DNA from: Mauremys mutica
Lineage: Eukaryota; Chordata; Testudines; Geoemydidae
Reading direction: 5' to 3'
Assembly (NCBI RefSeq): GCF_020497125.1
Contig: NC_059084.1
Coordinates: 7,591,501 to 7,655,500, forward strand
Length of the DNA stretch: 64,000 bases
Below the pieces are notes generated by a model. It did no database searches and was not told the DNA's origin. It worked only from the letters and a program-made list of their open reading frames with translations. The first letter of the stretch is position 1; each line of letters starts with the position of its first letter. Of the stretch, positions 46,521-59,240 are shown in pieces. Both the position numbers and the translations under genes were made by a program.

Positions 46521-47117
46521 GTAGTTAGATACAGTTTATGTGTAGTTTGCCTGCCATGGTACCAGCAGCAAAGCCCATTGGTTTCCCTGGTAAACACCAA
46601 GGGGATGTGTCTTCTGGGCACAATGGCCTTTCTCTGCCCAGAGAGTGCTTGAGTTGTGCTGTCCCTCCCCACATCCCAACAACTGGACTCTTCCTGCCCA
46701 GCAATGTTTGTTGTGTGACCTGCCAAGATGGGGGTCAGGCGGAGGTCACTCCAAAGGAGAGAAAGCAGCCATTGCCTTTGTGCTTATCAGCTGCATCCCT
46801 GGGTGTAGAGACACTCAGGTCAGCGCAGGGAAGGTGGCTGTCAAGGACAGGCCTGATAGGGTCACTGTTGGGTTACGAGTTAATAGCTGCTGTGATAATA
46901 GAACAAGATTTCAGGACTCGCTAATCACATTAATTAATTCTTAAACCTCAACCTCCCTGCCTGAGCAATTTTATTATAAGGCCAAGATAGTAAACATTAA
47001 GTACATGTCCTAAGCAAGAATACGGTTTATCCAACTGGTGTTATAGAAACTTACACGCTCATTGTGTCCAGCACAGATCTGGCAACACTCTAAGGTGGCT
47101 TCTCCCCATAGTCAGTA
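46521..47117. other. Unique DNA
   Basis: Overlapping ORFs at 46397-46944 on both strands have no domain; nothing else recognised. Confidence 0.3.
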
Positions 47118-47328
47118 AATAAGGCTCTGACCCTACAAACACTTATGTATGTGCTTAACTTTACTCATGTGAGCAATCCATCGACTACCCATGTGCTTAA
47201 AATTATGTATGACCCTAATCAACAAAGCATTTAAGCAGGTACTTAACTTTAAGTGCCCGAGTAGTCCCATTGAATTCAATCAGATCACTTATGAGCTTTA
47301 AGTTAAGCACATGCTTAAGTGCTTTTCT
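47118..47328. repeat. Two adjacent palindromic repeats, 'agcacttaagca' type
   Basis: The second unit (47222-47328) is a near-complete palindrome. Its left arm 'agcatttaagcaggtactta' is mirrored by 'taagcacatgcttaagtgct', centred on 'cattgaattcaat'. The first (47118-47205) is a diverged half copy of the same unit. The same family occurs at 11015, 38225 and 58482. Confidence 0.65.
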
Positions 47329-47558
47329 ACACCCGGACCCAGCGGCATAGGTGTTTGCAAGGTCAAAGACCAGCTCATTGCTCAGAACTCCGTACAAACA
47401 CGGCTGAGGAAAAGGGCACTATACCAACAAACGAGACCATCATGCCACAAATCCTGAAAATTCAGTTCCATCTAGAACCAAAGAGGGAAATCTATGTAGC
47501 AACTGTATTAAATATGTGGTGTATCCTGCTGTAAGGCCAATCTGTCCTGGGTCTAGTG

Positions 47559-47735
47559 CAGGGGTAGTCAGTAGGCGGACTGGGGGACAAATCCAGACCA
47601 CCAGGCACTTTTAAATCTTTTTATTTCCTTATTACCATTGTTGTTATTGCTGTATTATTTTCTCTGAAGCCTAGACCTTGACTAGACCTTGGTCAAGAAA
47701 TTTGGACCTTGAAAAAAAAATAATTGCTTGCCCCG
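47559..47735. mobile_element. Non-autonomous hAT element, 177 bp
   Basis: An exact 8-bp direct repeat GTCTAGTG flanks the element (47551-47558, 47736-47743). It starts CAGGGGTAGTCAGTAGGCGG, a hAT-type end, and finishes in ...GCCCCG, a short, decayed inverse. The interior has 'tattaccattgttgttattg' and 'tctgaagcctagacctt'. No coding sequence. Confidence 0.8.
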
Positions 47736-47743
47736 GTCTAGTG

Positions 47744-48736
47744 CATTTTCATGGCAATTTACCATTAAATACCATCTTATTCCTAATTATTCAAAGTTAA
47801 AAGCTGCAATCTCCACCTAATCTACCGCTTGCCAAATGGTCTAATTTTAAAGAGTCTTTACATATCTCTACATCATCGAACTACCCTGAGAATAGAAAAG
47901 GGACATTTTGATAGGAAAAGTAAAGAATTCTGGGTCAGGCTCTCTGTATTTTTATTTAGTTTAGCTGATGGAATCGGAGTAAAAACAGAGGGAAACAGAC
48001 GTTCCATTGTAAATACTTGTTCTAATGTTACCAGGGTCAGATCTCAAGTGCTGTACACTTGGGGCTCACTCTTACAATGCTGCCTCTAACTTTCTGTGGG
48101 GTGGGGGAAATCCACCTGTTAGCAAAGAGCCTGCACGAGACCTCCTGAGCTAGGGAATCTTTGCAGCTCCCCTATGTGGATGTAGGGATCTCTATACTCC
48201 TGTGAAGCAGGGAGGTGGACTGTGTAGCAGATCTGAATATACTGGCAGGGAGGGGAGTGGTGATGTGGGCTAGGCAAGAGCCCAGTGGATCTGCCCTACC
48301 GCAGTCCCCTCCCTGAAGCCCTGTGAACATTCAGCCTCATCAAGTTTTATGTGGGATTCAAGAATTTCATCCTGACGTAGCAGTAGTAGTAAATGTGGAT
48401 TTGATAGCGTGAGCCCTGCACGGTCAACTCTAAAGACACAGTAATTTGTGCCATAAATGACCGTGCCATAAAAACTTGGGCCCCGAGCTAGAGACAGTAC
48501 ATGGAAAATGTTGCCCCCAGAGGATTGCTGAGATTTTTATGCGAGGGATCTGGCTTGATCTTTGTTTTATTCTCTAGCTCTGGGCTGTATCTAGAAGAAG
48601 AAGAAGAAGAGAGAACTGTTATAGCTCCACAGCAAAGTACACCAAAACATTCCCCAAATGATATACTGTTCTACTCTTTCCCCTGATTTTTAGGTTAGTA
48701 ATCCCAGCTTGTCTTTCCCTGTATATTATCCTACAG
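47744..48736. other. Unique DNA
   Basis: A short (GAA)n patch lies at 48593-48611. No gene is seen. Confidence 0.3.
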
Positions 48737-48798
48737 TAAAATCCTCCACTGAAGTCAATGGCAAAACTCCTATTGACTTTAGTGGAGCCAGGATTTCA
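48737..48798. repeat. Short palindromic repeat, 'taaaatcctccactgaagtc' type
   Basis: The halves 'ccactgaagtcaatggcaaa' and 'attgactttagtgg' are inverted; outer arms 'aaatcct' and 'aggattt'. Same family as 28936-29003. Confidence 0.7.
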
Positions 48799-49491
48799 CT
48801 CCTGCTTGGTAACTGATAACCCCGTCTAAACACTACTTTGCTAGCTTTCTTAGCATACTCTCGTTTTCCCAGTAGGCCTGTTCCCTACTTTACAAACAAA
48901 TAGAGAGGCCTGATCTAAAGCATACTGAAGTCTATATGTTTTCCCACATATTTTAGTAAGGGCATAAACCAGCGCTTTTCAAGATCTCCATGGCAGGTGG
49001 TTATCTTCTGGATGGGGAAGGCGAGGAGAGACAGCAGTGATAATGTGCATTTTTATTAATGTTATTGCTCTCAAGAGTGAATGAATAATAATAGTACTGG
49101 CTAGAGCCAGGTGTCATGTAGATATCAGTATTGTATGGTAAACATTGCCAGAATCCTGAGTAATGTTAACCTGACAGAGGTACGGTAATGCACTGATTTT
49201 TCATCTCTGGATCTGTGCAAAATTCCACATTATTGCTTTGTGGATTTTCACAGGGCGACTATCACAGAATTTTACCACCCAAAAATTTGTAGTTTTAAAA
49301 ATGCCAAAGTGTCACAATTGTGACATCTCCAGCTTAGTTTGTACGGACAGATGTTTATGCAGATCAGGTAACTGCGCATGCAAATAATTAATCTGTATGT
49401 TCGAATGCTGAACTAGTGGAATGCTTCCAACACTCTCATCTGGAAGAAAGAGAGCCTTCTGCTGCTAATGTAGTGATGATAATGAGCCAAA
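48799..49491. other. Unique DNA
   Basis: Nothing recognised. Confidence 0.3.
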
Positions 49492-50271
49492 TCATAGAAT
49501 CATAGACTATCAGGGTGGGAAGGGACCTCAGGAGGTCATCTAGTCCAATCCCCTGCTCAAAGCAGGACCAATCCCCAATTAAATCATGCCAGCCAGGGCT
49601 TTGTCAAGCCTGACTTTAAAAACCTCTAAGGAAGGAGATTCCACCACCTCCCTAGGGAACCCATTTCAGTGCTTCACCACCCTCCAAGTGAAAAAGTTTT
49701 TCCTAATATCCAACCTAAACCTCCGCCACTGCAACTTGAGACCATTACTCCTTGTTCTGTCATCTGCTACCACTGAGAACAGCCTAGATCCATCCTCTTT
49801 GGAACCCCCTTTCAGGTAGTTGAAAGCAGCTATCAAATCCCCCCTCATTCTTCTCTTCTGTAGACTAAACAATCCCGGTTCCCTCAGCCTCTCCTCATAA
49901 GTCATGTGCTCCAGCCCCCTAATCATTTTTGTTGCCCTCCACTGGACTCTTTCCAATTTTTCTACATCCTTCTTGTAGTGTGGGGCCCAAAACTGGACAC
50001 AGTACTCCAGATGAGGCCTCACCAATGTTGAATAGAGGGGAATGATCACGTCCCTCGATCTGCTGGCAATGCCCCTACTTATACAGCCCAAAATGCCATT
50101 AGCCTTCTTGGTAACAAGGGCACACTGTCGACTGGTATCCAGCTTCTCGTTCACTGTAGTCCCTAGGTCCTTTTCTGCAGAACTGCTGCTTAGCCATTCG
50201 GTCCCTAGTCTGTAGCAGTGCATGGGATTCTTCTGTCCTAAGTGCAGGACTCTGCACTTGTCCTTGTTGAA
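49492..50271 (-). mobile_element. CR1 LINE, C-terminal RT and 3' UTR, minus strand
   Basis: A frame of 185 codons (49666-50223, minus) carries the CR1 C-terminal region: 'SSAEKDLG', '[15 protein letters not shown]', '[19 protein letters not shown]', '[18 protein letters not shown]', '[12 protein letters not shown]', '[11 protein letters not shown]'. It continues a little upstream to about 50271, where homology stops, and downstream (towards 49492) into the 3' UTR, which ends 'gattctatga' when read on its sense strand. The catalytic ADD motif lies outside this 5'-truncated copy. It is better preserved than the 32.5-kb copy and appears to belong to a different CR1 subfamily (different 3' UTR). 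It is an inactive fragment, not a host gene. Confidence 0.92.
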
Positions 50272-52689
50272 CCCACAATTCTTACTCAGTCTAGACTCTC
50301 ACTAAGTTCAGTAGAGAATTCTGCCTAAAATCTGTTGGTATAATATGTCCTGGAGTAAGGATATGGAATCAGGCTTTTGAATAACACAGTAGCAGGTGTG
50401 GAACCAATGACTGAAATAACATTGGTGCTAAATTACAAAAGCATTTTAAGACCCCTACATTGTTACTGTTTGGAGCTTCTCAAAATACAAAAGGCTGTAT
50501 CTTAAATTATACTCATCTGCCTGAAGTAGTCTATGATCACTCTTTTGCTTCTTCGATTGATATGTAACTCAACTTTTTTCTTTCAGAGTTGTAGCCTGAG
50601 TCTGATTTTGGTTCTGTATCCACTAGACAACACTGATGCAGATAATTGATATTATGCAAATGTCTTGGCAGTACATAGAGAGTAATTAATACAGCTGGTC
50701 AAAAATGTTAATTGAAACAATTTTTCATCAGAAAATGCAGTTTCATTGAAATTGAAATGTTTTGCGGGAATGGGCGGGAGCTGAAACTGCTCTCGGGTTT
50801 GTCTACATGAACAAGAAAACCGCTGCAAGCTGGGGTGTGAATCTAACCTAGGCTAGCTTGCCGCGGTCTAACTGTTCATGTGCACCCCACTTTTGTGCAT
50901 TAGCAGTTCGTTAGAATGCTTTAATCTAGTCGTCTTTGAAACAGGACTAAATCAAAGCACATTAGTGGACTGTTCATGCGCATCAACAGGATGCACATGA
51001 AGAATTAAAAGGCAGCAGGCTAGATTCACACAGCGAGCTCCCTATGGTGGCCCAACGCACTACCTGCATTCGGTATCTCTGTCCCAACCCCTTGGGGTTG
51101 TTTACAGCCCCAGGTGCTGCTCTGAAGATGTCAGAAGAAGACTCTTCTCTCCTTTACTAGACTTGTTGGCACTGTAATATTTCAGAGGTGGGGGGTGAAC
51201 TGATGAGGTGCATGTGGTCGGGGTGAAATATTCTTTCAACAATTCCAACTCCATTATGTTAAATAGCCATTTGAACTGGACCTTGGATATCCAGAATAGT
51301 CTCCAGAAGGACACAGAAATGGTTACACCCCCAGTACTTGACTGACTGCTTTGTAGGCGAAGTAGGACAATCCATCCACTTTACAATATGTATCTAGTAC
51401 TACGTTATGCTCTTCATTCTTTTGTGGAATGTTTTTCTCTCTGCGGCTCTGGGTGGATAATTACTCCAGTTTGCAAGGTGTGATTTCCACTTACGTTATC
51501 TGTACAGCTGGCCACCTGCCAGTTCTCAAAGCTACATGTATCCAGAGCAGAGTCAAGGAATTGACTTGACATGTGCACCCAGCCAAGCCAAGAGGCAACA
51601 GAAATTGTGCACATACACCCCTTAAAGCCAGGAGATGAAATGGGAAGGGACATCCACCCACCAGTGGAACGAGGGGACTATGAACTGTCTTTGAGACTTA
51701 TTTGCCAATGTGGAAAGAGAAGATCAAACCAGTGCCTGGCAACTGATTGCCAGCCAGAGCAGATGGGTGGTGCATCTCTAGTCATCTACTCCATATTTCT
51801 GAATCTCTGGAGGCCCCAGGCCATTCTGGGAGGCACAGTCCTGAAACTCTAGGGATTGTGTTTTAATGAGGAAACTCCACTGGGTCAGAGGAAACATGCA
51901 TCTTCTCACCCCAGTCCCCACCCTCTCCTCCTCCGCAGATTCCTGAATGCACAGCGCACACAAGCACTGGTCTGAGGAATAGGGGAGAGGGCAGAGGCAG
52001 CCAAGTCCTGCTTCCATGTGAGAACAGGGATATCTCCCAACAATTGTAGCCGGTAGTGAGGAGAAAAGCCCAACTGTTGTTTCTTCGCCTGGATTTAAAG
52101 TGCTCACTTCAGACCAAATTCTGGCGTCCAGTCACGCCCACTGACATCAGTGGAGTTCCATAGTTGTGACTGACGGGGGGATTTGGTCGTTATGGTGAAA
52201 TTCACCCCACGCAGAGAGCTCAAGCAACTATATGCCCCTCTTAAACCCTGAAGACGTGCTTTTAATGGGGCTTGACTAGCAAATGCAAGGCCTTGCTTCG
52301 GCCATGTTCACGGGATCGAATGCCCCCTTTCCAATCCTGAGCAGCCTGTACATGCTCAATGGGTATCTCTGGCTGTGCTGACTTCATGCAATGTTGTTTT
52401 GCACAGGCCCAGCACATAACTTTCAACTCTTTATAGATTTGTTTACTCAAAATCAGGTTGTTTATTTCAAACCCAGCTGAGATGCTGCTCCTCACTGAGG
52501 ACTATTGGCATATCAAGCTTCAGCTTTCAAATGTCAGCTGTCTTTCTTTAATCCAGGTTATATACATAAAAAAGAGAGAGATTAGTGGGTGGATTTTTTT
52601 AAGGCCGATTTTTTTCTTCTTTCTCATTCTCCTATAGCTGAGAAACAGCTGAAGCAATTTTCCTCATGCTCTGCAGAAATATGGCATAG
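50272..52689. other. Mostly unique DNA
   Basis: 50795-51030 ('gggtttgtctacatgaacaa', 'gttcatgtgcacccc') resembles a Harbinger-type MITE left end but its right end is not found. A palindrome-like 'accaaattctggcgtc...ggggatttggt' unit lies at 52117-52195. ORFs at 51414-52107 have no domain. Confidence 0.35.
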
Positions 52690-52811
52690 GATTTTCAAAA
52701 AGGCTCAGCTTTTTCCTGGCTCTCCTCCCACTGAAATCAGTGGTAAAACTCCCTTTGACTTCAGTCAGAGCTGAGTTAAACCAATGGTGAGCACATTTGA
52801 AAATCCCACCC
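52690..52811. repeat. Palindromic repeat, 'ggattttcaaa' type
   Basis: Outer arms 'aggattttcaaaa' and 'tttgaaaatccc', inner arms 'ggctcagc' and 'gctgagtt'. The hinge is 'cactgaaatcagtggtaaaa' then 'tttgacttcagt'. It combines the 'attttcaaa' arms with the common 'gaagtcaatgg'-like hinge. Confidence 0.65.
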
Positions 52812-55800
52812 ACTCACCTTTTGACAGAGAGACCAAGCATGGAACGTTTAATCTGAATCCTTTAGAAAGGTCTGACCAAGGTACTGTGTATTTGGCAGCA
52901 AGCTGAACCCAAATTCTGCAACAAGGGCCCTAGAATCTACGGGACTCCATTGGAAATGGTCAAAATTCTGTGGCAGCAGCAGATAAATGTTCAGAGTTGA
53001 AGGTTTTATTGAATTAAATTCAACAATTGTTTATTTTTATATTCTATTCTGTTTATTCCACATTCTCGTCACGTTTTCATATGTTGATTTCCATCTTTAG
53101 ATATCAGAGCTAACCAGCCACAGATGAATGAGGCAGTTCACACCCTTTCAGGTGTATTGTATCAGACTCTCTGCAAAGCTGCATTTATATTTCTACTCCA
53201 AGATTTTTAACATTATCTTCAAAACCATGTTAGTTAGAAACTATTTTTTAAATGAAAGCAGAAATTCTACAGTGAAGTGTGAATGCAGCGATGTGTGAAT
53301 TCCACAACAAATTCTGAGACTATGAATCACAGAATATACGGAAGCTTGTTTATGAGATGTGAAAACTGGGAATTATGTCTAAAACTAGCATTTCACCGCC
53401 TTGAATTCTATTGTATGAATCCTTGCATATCTTACTAAAGATGCTAGTGTTCCAAGCTTTTTCTAGCTGCTAAAATCTATGGTATCCAGATGAAATGATC
53501 ATACTGGCCTCCAAAAGAAAATATTTAACCCAGAGATGTCAATGGAATATAGAAATAATGGTCAAAATCCCAGAAGCCTGCCTTGTTTTTGTCTTTCTCC
53601 TTTCATCTCGCACTTCAGGTCATGCCATCACTTACATGCTTCAGCCCAAACAGGCAATCGTTGAGTTAAGAACCTCCAGTTCAAAGTGAACCATAAACCT
53701 TAGTCTATAAGATAAATCATACAAATTACTTTACAGAAATAAATAGAACATTTGGGAAAGAGGTTATCTTATTGCCTTCAGTTTACATCTCTAATGACTG
53801 CAAGTTCACAAACGCATTCTGTCAAGAATATAAACATTGCTTTTATTATACCAAGCACAGATATTTATTACCAACATGTACTGTATGGCTTGTTGGTTTA
53901 GAGGAAAATATTAGACTTTGGGTGAGAATGTACATACTTTATTATTAAATTCTCTGGACACAATGTTTGTAACTATGCAGGCCAATATTTTGAAAGCTTG
54001 ATCATCTTTGATAAGAACTGGTGAATTAATTTATGCAAAAGACTAAGGAAGAGGGGCTGAGCCCTGCTAACCTTTACCCTTATTCCCATGAGTAGAGACA
54101 TTGACTGCACATAGGAATAAGATTATTCACCTGTGTAAGCATCTTTCAAAAGCCGTGAATTCAATATCTCAGTTCCCACCCTCCCACAAATCAGCATGCT
54201 TAGATTTCTTTTATATAGCATGCTTATGAGCTGTCTATTACTTAGGGTCAGATTCTGATATCCTTGCTGACAATAAGTAGTTCCATTAAAATCAATGGAC
54301 CGATCATTCCATTTGTCCATGTAATTACTTATTTTTTGGTGGTACAAGCATATTGCTGGGGTACATGTGTTCTGTGATTGCAACAGTCATGAATATATGA
54401 GAAATGGGACAACATATTGCATTTCCTGCTCATGCATATGTTTGATAAGCTCTTTGGAGACTGTAGTTGCAGCCAGAGATTGTTTGCTTCCTTCCCATGC
54501 TAATCACAGTGACTCTGTTCTGTCAGTCTGTGTTATGTCTGGTAAAGCAATGACAAGGAAGGCACAACATAGACAAAACCATTTAAGCCTAGACATGTTT
54601 GTGAGCATGTGTGTGACATGTTTACAGGCTTGTTTGTCAGAAGAAGGAATATGAACCCTCTACCCATAGCCAAGCTGGGCAAATCAAAGGGGAGAATATA
54701 GTAGAAATTCCAAAGCTCTAGTATATCTGCAGATCTGCCAAAATGTTGCTCTTATGCAAGTCCAGAACCAGAGCAGCTACGAGGAAGTCTCTGATAGAGA
54801 CCAGCCCAAGCTGCAGATTTCACCTCTTAAGATAATTTCAAACATCCCAAAGTTCAAGGGTATTCAGAGCAAGGGTTTTTTGTTTCAGATCCATCCTTCT
54901 TTGTTTAGTAAGAGCATGTGAGAACATATATTCAGCTGGCTCACAATGTACCTCCATGGCTCAATTTAGGAAGGCCTATAGACTACCAGTCCTGGGTTTA
55001 GGATCCAGCTCTGAGCACTGCTTGGACCTTGTTATCATCTTTCTCAAAAATGCTGCTAAAGGAGAACTAACCAGCATCTGGACTATAAAAAGTATATTTA
55101 GGTTTCGTAGAATTTAATTTTTGTATATGATTTCGCTGGCTAATATCAATTTTTATTCTAAGCTTTTTTCCCCATTTCTGAATTTTCACAGTTGGGCAAA
55201 ATTATGTGATTTAAATGTTTTCAGTTGCGGGAAATTATGGGAAGGTCGTAGAATAATTATTTAATGATTGTAGATATTGAGATTCAAAAAGTTAAAGCTT
55301 TATAACCATTACAACACAAATTATCAACATCACAGGTTAAAATATACAAAGGAACTATCCTTAAATCAAACTCCAAAAAGTTCTCAAGCAGCATTTTTCT
55401 TCCACTGCCTCTCAGTAAATTTAGATGATTATCAACAAAAATATTTGTTTCAGTTTGTATGTGTATGGCAAAATCGACATTTACTGATAAAAATGTAATC
55501 TTTGCAAGCCTAAATATATGTATTTCTAGATTTTAGTTAATATTTTCAAAAGTGGCCTCTGACTTTGGGTGCCTCAGTTTCTTGAGACCCAAGTCTGAAG
55601 GGCTCAAGTACCAAAGAGCTAAAAATGGGAACACAGGAGTTGTCTCAAACATACTGCAGTTCAAATTTCAATAACCCAGCTATTATTTGCCAGACGTAGA
55701 TGATGCAAACTATAAGAGAAGCAGGTTGTGCTGAAGCCTCCTTCATCTGACTATTCTTAATGAACTACATAATTTTCATTCTTGATAGGATAAGGTGTTC

Positions 55801-56027
55801 CCATATGTCTTAATTTTCAAAGCAATGTTGCATTAAGGTAAAAATCTATACATTGCACTAGTAATTTTCAGAATTAAAAATTCATTATTGCCTGTGTTAA
55901 AACTGGCACGTCTTAAAATACAGTTTGGGTCTATCCTAGATTAATAAAGTTTGTGGATTTCTATATGGAAGATTACTCTTTATTGAAATCTACAATCTTT
56001 TGTAACGTGAAAAAGATACAAGTATGC
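52812..56027. other. A+T-rich unique DNA
   Basis: The longest stretch with no clear transposon. A 'attttcaaaagtggcc' and 'gggtgcctcagt' palindrome fragment lies near 55541-55615. ORFs are under 100 codons and lack domains. Conserved non-coding DNA is possible but cannot be judged from one sequence. Confidence 0.35.
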
Positions 56028-56039
56028 CTGGATTATACC

Positions 56040-56131
56040 TGAAGAAGAGGTCTGTGTAAGATCAAAAGCATGTCTCTTTCACCAACAGAAGTTGGTCCAG
56101 TCAAAGAGATTACCTCATCCACCTAGTCTCT
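56040..56131 (+). mobile_element. Truncated retroelement 3' end, 12-bp target duplication
   Basis: 92 bp flanked by an exact 12-bp direct repeat CTGGATTATACC (56028-56039, 56132-56143). The insert reads 'tgaagaagaggtctgtgtaa', 'catgtctctttcaccaacag', 'aagttggtccagtcaaagag' and 'attacctcatccacc'. I recognise this as the 3' end of a widespread reptile retroelement, probably Penelope-like. The first half resembles a hammerhead ribozyme core (CTGAAGA...GAAA...GTC) with substitutions. The element class is an inference; the duplication is seen directly. Confidence 0.7.
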
Positions 56132-56143
56132 CTGGATTATACC

Positions 56144-59100
56144 AGTCATAATAAAGGGCTGGAACAATAATGCATTAAGCATGAAATTTAACTAAGGTGA
56201 ATGTTTTCATACAGTAGTTTATATAAGAACTAATACACAGACCATCTACAAAGCATGTTACCTGAATGATAAATTAAAATCAAGCATCCAGTAACAATAA
56301 TAATGTAAAACAATTTGTGAAGCTGTTTCCTAAGAACACCTTGGTTAGTTTCCAAAGAAAATAGATGTCAAAAACATTCCAAAACTCATGTGATTTCATT
56401 GACGTTGGCTGGCTCAGAGCTCCGTATACAGAGTTTTCCCCAAATCTCTGTAAGGAAAACAAGCCTAGTGAATTAGGGCCAATCCTGCAAAGTGCTGAGT
56501 GCCTTCAATTCTTATTGACCTCTCTGGGATTCATAGATTTCTGGTCAGATCTCCTGTGTAACCGAGGCCAAGGAATTTCATCCAACACTTCCTGCACCAA
56601 TAAATGGGAGTTGAGGATACTCAGCAACCCCCCATGGGGGCTCAGCAACTTGCAGAATCAGGCCCCTATTTTAAATATTGTTTTTTAAAATATAAATAAT
56701 ATCAGACAGAGATCCAGGTCTTGAAGTCCTTATTCAAGCAAAGCTCCTAGACTGGAGTCTATAGCATAAGGACTACAGAACTGGGCTGATGGTCTCAAGT
56801 TTAGGGCCAGTTCCTCCTTGCTTTACTCATATGAGTATCCCCAGTGTTTGGGATGGGAAGTGCGCCTGCAAATGTTTCCTTACGGGAGCAATCATTACTT
56901 GCAAAAGTAAGACCAGTGAGAGTATGTCCACTCGGAACATTAAGCCCACGTCTGTGAGAGGTGTTCAGGATTGGGCCCTTCGCCCTTAATCTTCCCAGTT
57001 AGAACACTGCACACAAGATGTAGCAACAAGCCAGATTTCGTTCAAGGTTAGTCTCAGGAACCCTTATCTGATCACTGACAGTAATTTATCACCCAGAACC
57101 CATCATTAGTGTCAAGCTGTTTTATTACCCACTAACTTAACACTGTTTTACCAAGAGTCAAGTGTGATGTCACTCATGTTAAAGTAATTTACAGCTAATA
57201 GATCTGAGGACCGAGTCAATGTTAGCCTGCTGGGTTCTTTTCATACTGACTGTTAGGAGTTCTTTTAAATTTTACCCAGTAGGCAAATTAGATAACATCA
57301 AGGAAGGATTGATAACAAAGAAAAAATTAGCACAAAATCCCTAAATATTCTCGGAGTGGATCTTTTAACTTTAAATATAAAATCTCATCCACGGCATATT
57401 TTGCAAAACTGAAGTATCTAGTAAGGCCTAGGAGATAGTAATAAATATTCTGCAATACTGTATGTGACAGGAAATTTGTTAAAGCTCTGGTCATGTAGCC
57501 AAGCTTCTGCACATCAGCAGAGATAAATATTGAATATTCAGAGTAAGGGTTCTTGCCATTCTGAATGGTAAGAAAAACTACAGGAGACTTTTAAGCCAGA
57601 TTTTGTTGCAATAAATGGAATCTGTTACATATGAACAGAGTTTTCATTTTCAGCTTTCTTTGTCTTTCCAGCCAATTCTGTGCAGTCTTAGGGTCAGCCT
57701 CAGTGCAGGCTGTGTTTATAATAGAATACATTTCCCATTTCCAAGCACTTGCTGTCTCTTCTAATGAAATCTCTTGCTGACGTCTCCAGGATCCATATTT
57801 TCAGCCTGCTAGATGTTCAGAGATAATCCTGATTAATGTGTATATATTCTAGGCAGTGCATGATGGTGAATTATCCTTTTGGAATGAGAGTAAGGCCACC
57901 TCTGTCAATTCACCTTACAAGTTTCCTATCCATTAAAAACATTGTAAATGACTAAATCTGCTATTATTTTCCCCTGAAGGTTCTTAAACTCAGGATCACT
58001 TATACGATTATTTGCAAATGGACCAGAAGTTGTGAACCTCCCAAGACATTGCAGAAAAACCCTAGTTAGGAAAGATTTTTAAAGATTAAAATGTAACTGT
58101 TCTTGGAATCTCGGGTAAATATCTTGCTCTGACAACACACACCTGGACTGTAAATCATTGCAACATCACGTTTGTCAGCCCTGTCAATAACTGTCCTGGT
58201 CTGTAAATTCTGTTTGATCAACTAGCTCTTAAAACATACTATTCATTGGTGACCTCAACTTCAACTCATAGTAATGATTGTATGCGGATTAGCGTAAGGT
58301 TCTGGCACAAGTGACCCCAACACCTTGCTCTTAGAAATGATTGGCCAACCAAATGTTGAGCTGAAGATTTTTGAATACCTGGCCAAAGATTTTGGCTGCT
58401 GAAAGCAAAGCCTGGTCCAGTTAAAATGGGATGGAACAAACAGGTTACTAACTTTCTTTCCCTTCATTAGAAACAGAATTAGGGTCTTACAAACACTTGT
58501 GCATGTTCATGGGTAGTTCCATTGTCCCTTAATGACACATGACTCTCTTCAGTTTGGCTCTGTGGGATTGCAGGAGGGAGTTATTGGATGTTAAAAGTTG
58601 TCCATTAAGCACCAGTTCCTGGCCCTTCCTCCACAGCCACAGAGTGCCCCGGCCACTAAATTAGTGGCTCCACTATACATAGAGGAAGCAGGATTTAGGG
58701 ACGGTCACCTAAGGTATGTGTCCACCTTATGCCCCATAAAACTCAGCTCTATGGTGGATCTGTGCATGTCGGCATACAGGGGTGGCATGGGGATCTGCTG
58801 TTCAGGTTGATCTTTCCATCCTCTTCCCACCCATAGATGGTTGGATTAGATCCACATGGGCTATTGCAGCTTCACAGCTGCAGTTGCAATCAGGGAGCAC
58901 CTCTATGGCCTGGAAGAAGATTCTTTCCCCTGTGCACAGCCCGGGCTAGGGTCTGGATTTGGACCTATAAACAGAACTGATTCTCTATTGGAACCCATGC
59001 CTCATATAGGCAAGGGTCATCGTTAAAACATTGGCATCTGCCACAGCGAGTGGTGTTTGGCATTAGTGTGCTATTTACACCGTTTGCTGCTCTAAATGGG

Positions 59101-59240
59101 TGAGCCCTGGACTAACTGGCTGTGAATGCCATAGCTCCATGGCTGTGGGGATGCATAAGCAGTAGAAAAACTTTTGTCATTGATTTTAAAACAGAAGGCT
59201 GGGCTTTTCTTCAGGGAGGATCCTCATTCTGTCATGACAA
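56144..59240. other. A+T-rich unique DNA with one CR1-like remnant
   Basis: 56490-56520 ('ccaatcctgcaaagtgctga') and 58482-58530 are palindrome fragments. No gene is recognised. Confidence 0.35.
56529..56602 (-). mobile_element. CR1-like 3' end remnant, minus strand
   Basis: 'attcatagattt' then 'ctggtcagatctcctgtgta', 'accgaggccaaggaatttca' and 'acacttcctgcacc' match 26087-26225 with an internal deletion of some 25-30 bp. Confidence 0.55.

Noticed and set aside
50795..51030. Possible complete Harbinger-type MITE
   Set aside because: The left end looks right ('gtttgtctacatg'), but no inverted right end or target duplication was found.
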